The notes under the pieces: generated by a model
Told to the model about the DNA's origin: nothing
What the model saw: the letters and a program-made list of their open reading frames with translations, nothing else
The model's database searches: none
Assembly: GCF_016863195.1 (NCBI RefSeq)
Contig: NZ_BOOK01000018.1
Location: 1 to 64,000 of the forward strand
Direction: 5' to 3'
Origin: Paraplanobispora takensis
Lineage (GTDB): Bacteria > Actinomycetota > Actinomycetes > Streptosporangiales > Streptosporangiaceae
Length of the DNA stretch: 64,000 nucleotides
In this document: positions 1 through 8,377 of the stretch, piece after piece
Layout of the letters: every line of letters begins with the position of its first letter
Numbering within the stretch: position 1 is the first letter of the stretch
Translations under genes and position numbers: made by a program

Positions 1-84
1 GCCGTACCTCAGGGAACGCCGGCCGTACCTCAGGGAACGCCGGCCGTACCTCAGGGAACGCCGGCCGTACCTCAGGGAACGCCG
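1..84. repeat. 21-bp tandem repeat, four perfect copies
   Basis: Four exact head-to-tail copies of a 21-bp unit beginning GCCGTACCTCAGGG occupy positions 1-84, and a degenerate fifth copy follows to about 104. The array begins at the first base of the window, so it may continue to the left. It lies just downstream of the leftward ABC exporter gene. The period is short and there are no spacers, so this is not a CRISPR array. Function unknown. Confidence 0.9.
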
Positions 85-110
85 GCCGTATCCCGAGGGC
101 GCCGCACCGG

Positions 111-2084
111 TCAGGCCGAGTAGGCGCGGGACTGCAGGGTGTAGAGCTCGGCGTACAGACCGCCCAGGTCCATGAGGCGGGCGTGGGTGCCCTGCTCGGT
201 GACCTTGCCGTGGTCCAGGACGTAGATCCGGTCGGCGTAGCGCACGCTGGCCAGCCGGTGGGTGATGAGCAGGACGGTCCGGCCGTCGGAGTGGCGCCGG
301 ACGCGTTCGAACAGGGCGTGCTCGGCCCGGGCGTCGAGGGCCGCGGTGGGCTCGTCGCAGATCAGCAGGGGAGCGTCGCGGTGGAAGCCGCGGGCGACCG
401 CGATCCGCTGCCACTGGCCGCCCGACAGCTCCTGCCCGTCCTTGAAGCGGCGGTCCAGCAGGGTGTTGTAGCCGTAGGGCAGCTCGGCCACCACCTGGTC
501 GGCCCCGGCGACCTCGGCCGCCGCAACCAGGGCCGGCTCGCCCTTGTCGGTGCCCATGTCGATGTTGTGCTTGGCGGTCAGCGGCCAGCGGGTGTGGTCC
601 TGGGCGATGACCGCGATGTTGCGGCGGAGCAGGTCGGGGTCGACCCCGGCCAGATCGGTGTCGTCCCACCGGACACGGCCGCTGTCCGGCGCGTAGAGCC
701 CGGACAGGATCTTGGCCAGGGTGGTCTTGCCCGAGCCGTTCTCGCCGACCAGGGCGATGACCTCGCCGCGGTCGATGTGGATCGTGACCCCCTTCAGCGC
801 CGGGTCGTCGGCCCCCGGGTAGGTGAAGGTGACGTCGTCGACGCCGATCCGCTCGAACGACGCGGGGACCTGCGACGTGCGCTCGCCGGTCAGCCGGGTC
901 TCGGCGTCGGAGCAGAAGTCGAGGAAGTCGGTGAAGTAGAGCCCCTCCTCGTAGAGGCGGTTGGTGGCGTACATCAGGTTCTGCAGGGAGCCCTTGCCCG
1001 ACTGGATGGCCAGCACCGCGGTGCCCGCCACGGCCAGCGGCACCGCCCCGACGGCCAGCAGCAGGCCGAGCGCGACGTAGACCGCGGCCGTGCCCAGGCC
1101 GCTGAGCCCCTCGCCGACCAGCCTGGCCACCGTCTGCCGCCGCGCCAGCTTCAGCAGGATGGCCTGCTCGGCCCGGGAGACCGCGTCGTACATCCGCATC
1201 AGGAAGCCGCGCATGGTGAACGAGCGCACCTCGGCGGCCGGATCGCGGTCGGCGAGCAGCTCGGCGATGATCCACTTACGGCGGTGCGCGGGGATCAGGG
1301 CGTACATCGTGGTGTAGCGCATGCGCGCCGTCCGGACGGCGGCCCAGGCGTCGGGCAGGACGGCGAGCACCAGCAGGGGCAGGAGCACCGGGTGCAGGAC
1401 GCCGAGCACGCCCGCGGCCGCCACGAGGCCGATGGCCGCCGTCAGCACGTCGACGGCCATCCTCACCACCGCGTCGGCCATGGACACGCCCCGGGTCCTG
1501 GCCCGCTGCAGCGCGTCGTGGAAGTCGGGGTCGTCGAAGGAGGCCAGCTCGACCCGGCTGGTCAGGCCGTACAGCCGCTCCTCGGCGATCCTGCCGACCT
1601 GCGGGTCGAGGCGGGACTGCGCCCAGCCAGCGCCCGCCTGCACCAGCGTGCGCAGGGTGGCGGCCACGCCCACCAGGATCAGGGACGGCAGGGCGGCCTT
1701 GACCCGCTCGGGGGTGGGGCCCGCCTCGAACAGGGCCGACAGGACCCCGGTCGTGGCCAGCAGCCCGAACGCGGTGAAGACGCCGCCGAGCGTGCTCAGG
1801 ACGATCGTGGTGAGGGTGTCGCGGGGGCTGGCCCGCCAGGCCAGCCGTACGGCCTGGGCGATGAGCGCGGGCAGCCGCCGGGCGATGGTCAGGAAGCCGA
1901 CGCCGGCCATCTTGTCGGCGTGGGCGTGCCAGTCGGAGAGGTTCAGCTCGCCGATCTGGGGATCGGGGTCGGCGGGGGAGGCCGGGGGGACGTCGGGGGA
2001 GGCGCCCGAGCCGGAGGAGGCCGGGGAGACTCCGGGGGAGGCCGGGGGAACTCCGGGGGAGGTGCCCGAAGGGGTGTCCGCCAT
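111..2084 (-). CDS. ABC transporter, fused permease and ATPase (exporter type)
   Basis: A 657-residue half-transporter: an N-terminal membrane domain with several hydrophobic segments (roughly residues 85-360) followed by an ATPase domain. Walker A is GENGSGKTT near residue 447, the signature LSGGQWQRIAVARG near 551, and Walker B LLICDEPTAALD near 572-583, followed by the switch histidine in LLITHRLASV. The architecture is that of MsbA-like or peptide/drug exporters, which work as dimers in the cytoplasmic membrane; the substrate cannot be told. The first 50 residues are a Pro/Ser/Gly-rich tail encoded by imperfect GC-rich repeats. I chose the ATG giving MADTPSG; an in-frame GTG 51 bases upstream (2135) is possible, and neither has a clear ribosome binding site. 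Confidence 0.88.
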   Translation of the reverse strand: MADTPSGTSPGVPPASPGVSPASSGSGASPDVPPASPADPDPQIGELNLSDWHAHADKMAGVGFLTIARRLPALIAQAVRLAWRASPRDTLTTIVLSTLGGVFTAFGLLATTGVLSALFEAGPTPERVKAALPSLILVGVAATLRTLVQAGAGWAQSRLDPQVGRIAEERLYGLTSRVELASFDDPDFHDALQRARTRGVSMADAVVRMAVDVLTAAIGLVAAAGVLGVLHPVLLPLLVLAVLPDAWAAVRTARMRYTTMYALIPAHRRKWIIAELLADRDPAAEVRSFTMRGFLMRMYDAVSRAEQAILLKLARRQTVARLVGEGLSGLGTAAVYVALGLLLAVGAVPLAVAGTAVLAIQSGKGSLQNLMYATNRLYEEGLYFTDFLDFCSDAETRLTGERTSQVPASFERIGVDDVTFTYPGADDPALKGVTIHIDRGEVIALVGENGSGKTTLAKILSGLYAPDSGRVRWDDTDLAGVDPDLLRRNIAVIAQDHTRWPLTAKHNIDMGTDKGEPALVAAAEVAGADQVVAELPYGYNTLLDRRFKDGQELSGGQWQRIAVARGFHRDAPLLICDEPTAALDARAEHALFERVRRHSDGRTVLLITHRLASVRYADRIYVLDHGKVTEQGTHARLMDLGGLYAELYTLQSRAYSA

Positions 2085-2228
2085 ACCAGCAGTGTGAGCG
2101 GCGCCACCGACAGTCCGCCACGGCTTATTACCCACCCGGCCGGACCGCCGGTGCGGCGGAGGCGGATGGGTTTCCTGCGCTTCGCGGGGTTTTCGGATGG
2201 TGTGGCGCAGACGTTATCTGCACACACC

Positions 2229-2280
2229 TTGACGCCGCTCGGTGCGAGGTGGGTTGATTGCCCTACTGACAACGTTGTCA
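2229..2280 (+). promoter_or_regulatory. Promoter and LacI-type operator of the sugar ABC operon
   Basis: A perfect 14-bp palindrome, TGACAACGTTGTCA, lies at 2267-2280, 61 bp before the solute-binding protein start. A TTGACG hexamer at 2229-2234 is a possible -35, with a weak -10 (TTGATT) near 2254. The palindrome would then sit just downstream of the promoter, a normal place for a LacI-family repressor. The 12-bp core GACAACGTTGTC recurs upstream of the lacI-type gene at 10430-11422, which is the likely regulator. Confidence 0.7.
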
Positions 2281-2340
2281 CCTTTCTCGGGGGAACGCGG
2301 CGCACTGCGCCGGAACGACGACCCAGGAGGGACTGAAGCT

Positions 2341-3633
2341 ATGCGACGACGGTGGATGGCGGCCGTCGCGGTCACCGTGGCGGGCATGCTGACGCTGACC
2401 GCGTGCGGTGGCGGCGGGAACGACGGCGCCGCGCAGAGCCCGCAGGCGGACGCGGCCAAGAAGGTGGAGGTCTTCTCCTGGTGGACCGGGCCCGGTGAGG
2501 CCGACGGCCTGAAGGCCATGAAGGAGATCTTCGAGAAGCAGAACCCCGGCCTGACCTTCTTCGACGCGGCGGTGGCCGGCGGATCGGGTGACAAGGCGCG
2601 GGCCCTGCTGACCTCCAAGCTCCAGGCCGACACCCCGCCCGACACCTTCCAGGGGCACGCGGGCGCCGAGCTGCAGGGTTACATCAAGGCCGGTGACCTG
2701 GAGCCGGTCAACTTCCTCTACGACGAGCTGAAGCTGAAGGACGTCTTCCCGCAGCAGCTCGTCGACCAGATCAGCGTGGGCGGCCAGATCTACTCGGTGC
2801 CGGTGAACATCCACCGCTCCAACGTGATGTGGTTCAACCCCGGCGTGCTGAAGGACGCGGGCGTCACCGAGGTGCCCGGCACGATCGAGGAGTTCATCGC
2901 GGCGCTGGAGAAGGTCAAGCAGGCGGGCAAGGTCCCGCTCTCGATCGGCTCGGAGTGGACGGCCGTGCACCTGCTGGAGAGCGTGCTGCTCGGCTCGCTC
3001 GGCACCGAGGCCTACAACCAGCTGTGGACCGCGAACTCCGACTGGTCGGGCCCGGCGATGACCAAGGCGCTGAACGACTACAAGACGATCCTGTCCTACG
3101 CCGGAGACCCGCAGGACGACTGGCAGCCGGCCGCCAAGCAGGTGGCCGACGGCGAGGCCGCCTTCAACATCATGGGCGACTGGGCCTACGGCTACTTCCA
3201 CAACCCGCCGGACGGCGGCCTGGGCAAGACGTCCAAGACCGACTTCGACTGGGCGCCCTCGCCCGGCACCGGCGGCACGTTCATGTGGCTGTCGGACAGC
3301 TTCACCCTGCCCAAGGGCGCGCCCAACCGCGACGGGGCCGTGGCCTGGCTGAAGGTGGCCGCGAGCAAGGAGGGCCAGGACGCCTTCAACCCGAAGAAGG
3401 GCTCGATCCCGGCCCGCAAGGACGCCGACACCTCGCTGTACACCGACTACCTGGCCGACGCCCTGAAGGACTGGGGCAGCAACAAGCTCGCCGGCTCCAT
3501 CCAGCACGGCGTGACGGTCAACGACGCCTGGCGGACCGCGATCAACGAGGCGGTCGGCCTGTTCCAGCAGTCCAAGGACGTGGCGGCGCTGCAGACCGCG
3601 CTGGCCGACGCCGCGAAGAACTCCGGTCAGTGA
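2341..3633 (+). CDS. Sugar ABC transporter, solute-binding lipoprotein
   Basis: A 430-residue extracellular solute-binding protein of the CUT1 (family 1) type. The N-terminus is a lipoprotein signal with a lipobox ending TACG, so Cys near residue 22 would be lipidated and the protein held on the outer face of the membrane. The body has the family's EVFSWWTG opening and many aromatic residues suited to sugar stacking. The start is the ATG at 2341, placed after AGGAGGGA; the open frame extends upstream but lacks a signal there. It is the first gene of a three-gene operon with two permeases. No ATPase gene is adjacent, so a shared MsiK-like ATPase encoded elsewhere is inferred. The substrate is unknown; no glycosidase lies in the operon. 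Confidence 0.9.
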   Translation: MRRRWMAAVAVTVAGMLTLTACGGGGNDGAAQSPQADAAKKVEVFSWWTGPGEADGLKAMKEIFEKQNPGLTFFDAAVAGGSGDKARALLTSKLQADTPPDTFQGHAGAELQGYIKAGDLEPVNFLYDELKLKDVFPQQLVDQISVGGQIYSVPVNIHRSNVMWFNPGVLKDAGVTEVPGTIEEFIAALEKVKQAGKVPLSIGSEWTAVHLLESVLLGSLGTEAYNQLWTANSDWSGPAMTKALNDYKTILSYAGDPQDDWQPAAKQVADGEAAFNIMGDWAYGYFHNPPDGGLGKTSKTDFDWAPSPGTGGTFMWLSDSFTLPKGAPNRDGAVAWLKVAASKEGQDAFNPKKGSIPARKDADTSLYTDYLADALKDWGSNKLAGSIQHGVTVNDAWRTAINEAVGLFQQSKDVAALQTALADAAKNSGQ

Positions 3634-3733
3634 CCCGCGGCCGGCGCCCCTCGGCCGGGGGGCGCCGGCCTCCGGCGCCGGTGGAGTTCGGGCGCCCGCC
3701 GGGTGCGGGCCGTGACCGGGAAAGGGATGTCAG

Positions 3734-4621
3734 TTGACGCGTGTGCGCAGGTGGTTGCCCGGCCTGTTGCTGGTGTCGCCGTCGATCGTGGCCATCGCCG
3801 TCTTCGTGTACGGCATGCTCGGCTGGAACTTCCGGCTGGCGATGACCGACAAGCACGACGAGGTGTCCGAGGGCGGTTTCGTCGGGCTGGAGAACTTCAT
3901 CGGGATCTGGGACCAGCAGCGCTGGTCCCTGTCGGTCAACCACGCGATCGTCTTCACCGTGGTGTTCGTGGGCGGGGCGCTCGCGCTGGGCTGGCTGCTG
4001 GCCTTCCTGATGGAGAAGGGGCTGCGGGGCGAGGGGACCTTCCGGGCGATCTATCTGTTCCCGATGGCGATCTCGTTCGTGGCGACCGGGGTCGTCTGGC
4101 GCTGGCTGATGAACTCCGGCACCGGGGAGCGGGCGGTCGGGCTCAACCGGCTCTTCGACAACCTCGGGCTGGAGTTCCTGCAGTGGCAGTGGTTCCGTGA
4201 TCCGGACTGGGGGATGGCGGCGATGGCCATCCCTGCAATTTGGCAAATGTCCGGATATGTCATGGCGTTGTTCCTGGCCGGGTTCCGGGGCGTGCCGGAG
4301 GAACTGCGGGAGGCCGCCCGGGTGGACGGCTGCACCGAGTGGGACGTCTACCGGCGCATCGTGCTGCCGCTGCTGCGCCCGGTCACCCTGTCGGCGCTCA
4401 TCATCCTCGGCCACATCTCGCTCAAGGCCTTCGACCTGATCGTCGCGGTCTCCGGCAAGCAGATCATCACCGACGTGCCCGCGGTGTTCATGTGGGTGGC
4501 GGTCTTCGACGCCCACGACCCGGCCAAGGGCGCCACCATCGCGGCCTACATCGTGATCGCGGTGAGCATCTTCGTCGTCCCCTATCTCGTCTGGTCGCTG
4601 CGGAAGGAGAGGCGGTCATGA
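3734..4621 (+). CDS. Sugar ABC transporter permease (MalF/UgpA type)
   Basis: A 295-residue membrane protein with six predicted transmembrane segments and the EAA loop EAARVDGCTEWDVYRRIVLP near residues 196-215, which contacts the ATPase. It would form a heterodimeric channel with the next gene product. The start is TTG at 3734, preceded by AAAGGGA with seven bases of spacing. The gene lies 100 bp after the binding-protein gene, and its TGA overlaps the next ATG by four bases, which suggests translational coupling. Confidence 0.9.
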   Translation: MTRVRRWLPGLLLVSPSIVAIAVFVYGMLGWNFRLAMTDKHDEVSEGGFVGLENFIGIWDQQRWSLSVNHAIVFTVVFVGGALALGWLLAFLMEKGLRGEGTFRAIYLFPMAISFVATGVVWRWLMNSGTGERAVGLNRLFDNLGLEFLQWQWFRDPDWGMAAMAIPAIWQMSGYVMALFLAGFRGVPEELREAARVDGCTEWDVYRRIVLPLLRPVTLSALIILGHISLKAFDLIVAVSGKQIITDVPAVFMWVAVFDAHDPAKGATIAAYIVIAVSIFVVPYLVWSLRKERRS

Positions 4622-5508
4622 CGGCCACCGCCGTACGGACCCGGGGAGCCCACGAGCGGGCGGCCCGGCGGGTGCAGTGGGTGCGCGGGGTCCGGCTGGC
4701 CGTGCTGCTCGCCTTCGTGCTGATCTTCCTGGCCCCGGTCTACGTGCTGCTGGTCACCAGCTTCAAGCCGCTGACCGAGGCCGACCCGTCCCGGGCCTGG
4801 GCCCTGCCGGAGACGTGGACGTTCGAGCCGTGGCGGGTGGCCTGGGAGAAGCTCGCGCCGGGCATCTGGAACAGCGTGCTGCTGACCGTGCCCGGCGCGC
4901 TGATCTCGGCGGCGCTCGGCTCGATGAACGGCTACGTGCTGTCGAAGTGGCGCTTCCCGGGTGCGGACATCGTCTTCACGCTGTTCCTGTTCGGGATGTT
5001 CATCCCCTACCAGGGCGTCATGATCCCGCTCGTCCAGCTCCTGGTGAACCTCAACGAGCTCACCGGGCTGAACGGGGTCTTCTACGGCGGCATCCCCGGC
5101 CTGGTGCTCGCGCACGTGGTCTACGGCATCCCGATCTGCACGCTGATCTTCCGCAACTACTACGTCACCATCCCCGACGAGGTCATCGAGGCCGCCCGGG
5201 TCGACGGCGCCACGATGCTGCGGACCTATCGTTCGGTCGTGCTGCCGCTGTCCGGCCCGGCCTTCGCGGTCGTGATCATCTGGCAGTTCACCTCACTGTG
5301 GAACGACTTCCTGTTCGCCGTCTTCCTCACCGGCCCGCAGAGCTGGCCCACCACGGTCATGCTCAACAACATCGCCGGAGCCCAGACCGTCCCCTACAGC
5401 CAGCAGATGGCCGCCGCCCTGCTCGCCTCCGTCCCCACCATGATCGTCTACGTCATCCTCGGCCGCTTCTTCATGCGCGGCCTGATGGCCGGCTCCCTGA
5501 AGGGCTGA
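4618..5508 (+). CDS. Sugar ABC transporter permease (MalG/UgpE type)
   Basis: A 296-residue second permease with the EAA motif EAARVDGATMLRTYRSVVLP in the second half and the ending GLMAGSLKG, typical of MalG-like subunits. The start ATG overlaps the preceding stop by four bases (ATGA). The open frame continues upstream inside the first permease gene but that part is a shadow. It completes the CUT1 operon that begins at 2341, and a strong hairpin terminator follows 63 bp downstream. Confidence 0.9.
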   Translation: MTATAVRTRGAHERAARRVQWVRGVRLAVLLAFVLIFLAPVYVLLVTSFKPLTEADPSRAWALPETWTFEPWRVAWEKLAPGIWNSVLLTVPGALISAALGSMNGYVLSKWRFPGADIVFTLFLFGMFIPYQGVMIPLVQLLVNLNELTGLNGVFYGGIPGLVLAHVVYGIPICTLIFRNYYVTIPDEVIEAARVDGATMLRTYRSVVLPLSGPAFAVVIIWQFTSLWNDFLFAVFLTGPQSWPTTVMLNNIAGAQTVPYSQQMAAALLASVPTMIVYVILGRFFMRGLMAGSLKG

Positions 5509-5571
5509 GCCGGGGCGGAGGCTCCGAGTGTGCCGCCGGGGATGAAAAAGGCTTCGATGCATTCCAGACGG

Positions 5572-5608
5572 AAAAAGGCCCGCCGATCGGATGTCGGCGG
5601 GCCTTTTT
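5572..5608. terminator. Bidirectional intrinsic terminator
   Basis: A perfect 15-bp stem, AAAAAGGCCCGCCGA (5572-5586) paired with TCGGCGGGCCTTTTT (5594-5608), with a 7-base loop. It has an A run on one side and a T run on the other, so it can end transcription both of the sugar operon from the left and of the small secreted-peptide gene from the right. Confidence 0.93.
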
Positions 5609-5616
5609 TGCGGGGC

Positions 5617-5880
5617 TCAGCCCTTCTTGTGGCAGTGCCACTTGTAGTAGTAGTGCCAGTGGCCCTTCTTGTGGTAATGGCCCTTCCACCAGTGGCCGGG
5701 CTTGTACCACTTCTTGTACCAGTGCTTGTGCCAGTAGTAGCCGTGTGGGCAGCCGGCGGTCTCGCTGACCGTGACGGCGCCGGTGGTGGTGGCGGTGCTC
5801 GCCTGGGCGGGGGCACTGGCGGCGAGACCGGCGAGGACCAGGGAAGCGGCGAGGGCGATGCTCGCGAGGAGCTTGCGCAT
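5617..5880 (-). CDS. Small secreted His/Lys/Trp/Tyr-rich peptide
   Basis: An 87-residue protein with a clear Sec signal peptide (MRKLLASIALAASLVLAG, cleavage likely after APAQA near residue 26). After a short Thr/Ser/Ala linker, the last 44 residues are about four-fifths His, Lys, Trp and Tyr, in alternating pairs such as HKHWYKKWYKPGHWW, bounded by two cysteines (one at the start of the segment, one four residues from the end). A good ribosome binding site (GGAAGGAAGAG) precedes the ATG. It is transcribed toward the shared terminator and stands alone. I do not recognise a family. The composition would suit metal, haem or polyanion binding, or surface adhesion, and the cysteines could close the segment into a disulfide loop; all of that is inference. 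Confidence 0.85.
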   Translation of the reverse strand: MRKLLASIALAASLVLAGLAASAPAQASTATTTGAVTVSETAGCPHGYYWHKHWYKKWYKPGHWWKGHYHKKGHWHYYYKWHCHKKG

Positions 5881-6044
5881 GATCTCTTCCTTCCGTGAGA
5901 TGGATTCTCACCATAGGAAGCCGGTTAATTCCGCTCTATGCACTAATACGCACCCGGCGCGCTGATTCGTGCCGAATATCGCGCCGATCAACAGAGTTTA
6001 TCCCCGTGGCCCCACGACGCACAGCGGCCACGGAAGAACGGAAT

Positions 6045-7028
6045 TCACGGGCCGCCGGGGTCGGCGGCGGCCAGGGCGTCGCCCAGGGCGGTGCGGTGGT
6101 ACAGCACGCTCCGGCCGGTGCGGGCGCCCGCCACCAGGCCCGCCCCGCGCAGCGCCGCCAGATGGCCGCCCACGGTGCCCAGGCTCAGGCCGAGCAGGAC
6201 GGTGAGCCGGGTGGTGGTGGCCGGGACGGTCAGTTCGAGCAGGACGCGGGCGCGGGTCCGGCCGATCACTTCGGACAGGCCGTCCGCGGGCTCGTGCGGG
6301 ATCGCGGTGCCGCGCGCCGGATAGATGAGCGCGTACGGCCAGGCGTGCTCGAAGTAGGAGCCGACCCCGGTGGGGAACACCGTGGGCACGAACAGCACGC
6401 CCCGGCCGTCGAGGCGGTACGTCTCGTCGGTGACGGACCGGACCTCGATGACGCCGTCGGGGTGCCAGCGCACCTTGGGCGCGAGATCGTCCAGGGCCGC
6501 GGCCCAGCCGTACGCCGCCAGCCGCCCGGCCCGCTGGATGACGTCCCGCTCCAGGATCGCGTGGAAGCGCGGCCAGGCCGGGGCGACGATCTCCTCCCAG
6601 GCCCGCTGGAGGCCGTCGGCGACCAGGGTCACGACGTCCGGGGAGAGCAGGGTCTCCAGGACGGCGGCCGGCGGCCGGGCCATCCCCTCCAGGTTCCGGG
6701 CGATCTCGTCGTGCGCCTGCGCGACCGGCGTGGCCCGCACGACCGCGAGCTCCTCCTCGATCGGCGGGTTCACCCCGGTCGGCGGCGGCGCGGGGAAGTC
6801 GGCGTTGTAGCGGTGGTCCCGGAACAGCGCCGTCATCGCCCGCAGCCCCGGCTCGGCGGCCAGCAGCCGCTCGTACGGCTCCCGCACGCCGTCGGCCCAG
6901 GCCCGCCACGGCCCGGCCCCCTTCTTGCCGGACAGGACCCAGAGCGCGGTCTTGGTCATGATGAGCTTGGAGACGGCGAACCTGCTCGCCATGATGTCCT
7001 GCGAACTGACCTCGATCCGGTAGGTCAC
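6045..7028 (-). CDS. DUF5937 / ArsR-like winged-helix transcriptional regulator
   Basis: A 327-residue protein with a long N-terminal DUF5937-type domain and a C-terminal winged helix. The recognition region is around LGLSLGTVGGHLAALRGAGLVAGARTG (given here only to locate it, residues about 275-300), as in ArsR/SmtB regulators; no cysteine pair for metal sensing is visible. It starts at GTG 7028, 95 bp from the divergent MFS gene. An inverted repeat TTTCGG-N6-CCGAAA in the gap is a candidate operator, so it probably represses the exporter and itself. Confidence 0.82.
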   Translation of the reverse strand: MTYRIEVSSQDIMASRFAVSKLIMTKTALWVLSGKKGAGPWRAWADGVREPYERLLAAEPGLRAMTALFRDHRYNADFPAPPPTGVNPPIEEELAVVRATPVAQAHDEIARNLEGMARPPAAVLETLLSPDVVTLVADGLQRAWEEIVAPAWPRFHAILERDVIQRAGRLAAYGWAAALDDLAPKVRWHPDGVIEVRSVTDETYRLDGRGVLFVPTVFPTGVGSYFEHAWPYALIYPARGTAIPHEPADGLSEVIGRTRARVLLELTVPATTTRLTVLLGLSLGTVGGHLAALRGAGLVAGARTGRSVLYHRTALGDALAAADPGGP

Positions 7029-7066
7029 CGGCCTCCTTCCGCGGCCCCGGCCTCATGGGAGCGATG

Positions 7067-7084
7067 TTTCGGAGATATCCGAAA
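7067..7084. promoter_or_regulatory. Inverted repeat between DUF5937 regulator and MFS gene
   Basis: TTTCGG (7067-7072) and CCGAAA (7079-7084) form perfect 6-bp arms around AGATAT, giving an 18-bp two-fold-symmetric element in the 95-bp divergent promoter region. This is a typical position and size for an ArsR-family operator. Confidence 0.6.
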
Positions 7085-7123
7085 GCTTAGGCCGGTGTCC
7101 CGGGCCGTCCCAGCATCGTGCCC

Positions 7124-8377
7124 ATGGCCTCCACGGAAAAGAACCCGGAGAAGACCCCGGAGACGACCTCCGCGGCGGGGCGCGGGGCGACCTACGGCGA
7201 GCTCTTCGCGGTCGGCGAGTTCCGGGTCCTGTTCGGCAGCTTCGCGCTCCTGGTCGCCGGCGACCAGGTGAAGATGCTCGCGCTGGCGGCGCTGGTGCAC
7301 GAGCGGACCGGATCGCCCGGCCTGTCGGCGGCGGCGTACATGCTGGGCTTCCTGCCGTACATCGTGGGCGGCACCTTCCTGCTCTCGCTGGCCGACCGGA
7401 TCCGTCCCCGGACGTTGATGATCACCGGAGAACTGCTCCGGGCGGCGACCTGCCTGCTGCTGGCCGTTCCCGATTTCCCGGTCTGGGCGATGCTCGCGCT
7501 GGTGCTCGGCACCGGCCTGTTCTCGCCCGTCTTCGGGGCGGCCCGCACCGCGCTGCTGCCCGAGCTGCTGCCGGGCGACGCGTTCGTGCTGGGCCGGTCG
7601 GTGCTGACCCTCACCGCCGCCGGGGCGCAGGTCGGCGGGCTCGCGCTGGGCGGCGGCGTGCTCGCCGCCGCCGGTCCCGGCGGGGCACTGGTGATCACGG
7701 CGGGGTTGTCGGCCGGTGCCGCGCTGGTCCTGCGGCTCGGGCTCGGCGACATCCCCGCCCGGGGGAGGGGCGCGGGCGGGGCCGTACGGGAGACCCTGCG
7801 CGCCAACCGGGACCTGCTGGCGGACGCGCGGGTGCGCGGGCTGCTGCTGGCCCAGTGGCTGCCGGTGTCGTTCGTGACGGGGGCGGAGGCCGTGTTCATC
7901 CCGTACCTGGGCGCTGCGGCGGGGATCGCGCTCGCCGCCGCCTCGCTCGGCCTGGCCCTGGGCAACGTCGCGGTCGGCCGCCTGGTGTCCCCGCGGGGGC
8001 GGGAGCGGCTGGCCCTGCCCCTGGCGGTGGCGGCGGGCGTGCCGCTGCTCGGGTTCGTCCTCCGGCCGGGGCTCGCGGGCACGGTGGCCATCGCCGTACT
8101 CGCCGCGGCGGCCGGCGGCTCCTACAGCCTCGGGTTGCAGCGGCGGTTCGTGGACGTGACGCCCGAACCGGTCAGGGGACAGGCGTTCGGGCTGGTGTCT
8201 GCGGGAATGATGACCGGCCAGGCGGCGGGCGCCGCGCTGGCCGGTCTGGCCGCCGAGCTGACGGCACCGCATTCGGCGATGGCCCTGGCCGGGGTCGCGG
8301 TGATCCTCGGCTCCCTCGCCCTGCGCCGCTCGCTGCGGTGGGACCCGGCCGAACGCGACGGGACCCGGGTTGCGTGA
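7124..8377 (+). CDS. MFS transporter, probable drug exporter
   Basis: A 417-residue major facilitator with 10-12 hydrophobic segments. It resembles the actinobacterial MFS exporters that begin with a short hydrophilic tail followed by GELFAVGEFRVLFGSFALLV. The MFS loop after helix 2 is LADRIRPRTLMITGE. ATG 7124 is preferred; an in-frame GTG lies two codons upstream. It diverges from the DUF5937 regulator, a common regulator/exporter pairing. Its stop codon abuts the stop of the converging epimerase-like gene without a gap. Confidence 0.85.
   Translation: MASTEKNPEKTPETTSAAGRGATYGELFAVGEFRVLFGSFALLVAGDQVKMLALAALVHERTGSPGLSAAAYMLGFLPYIVGGTFLLSLADRIRPRTLMITGELLRAATCLLLAVPDFPVWAMLALVLGTGLFSPVFGAARTALLPELLPGDAFVLGRSVLTLTAAGAQVGGLALGGGVLAAAGPGGALVITAGLSAGAALVLRLGLGDIPARGRGAGGAVRETLRANRDLLADARVRGLLLAQWLPVSFVTGAEAVFIPYLGAAAGIALAAASLGLALGNVAVGRLVSPRGRERLALPLAVAAGVPLLGFVLRPGLAGTVAIAVLAAAAGGSYSLGLQRRFVDVTPEPVRGQAFGLVSAGMMTGQAAGAALAGLAAELTAPHSAMALAGVAVILGSLALRRSLRWDPAERDGTRVA

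Noticed and set aside
1-104. Possible CRISPR array at the window start.
   Set aside because: The 21-bp units are directly adjacent with no unique spacers, and no cas genes are near.
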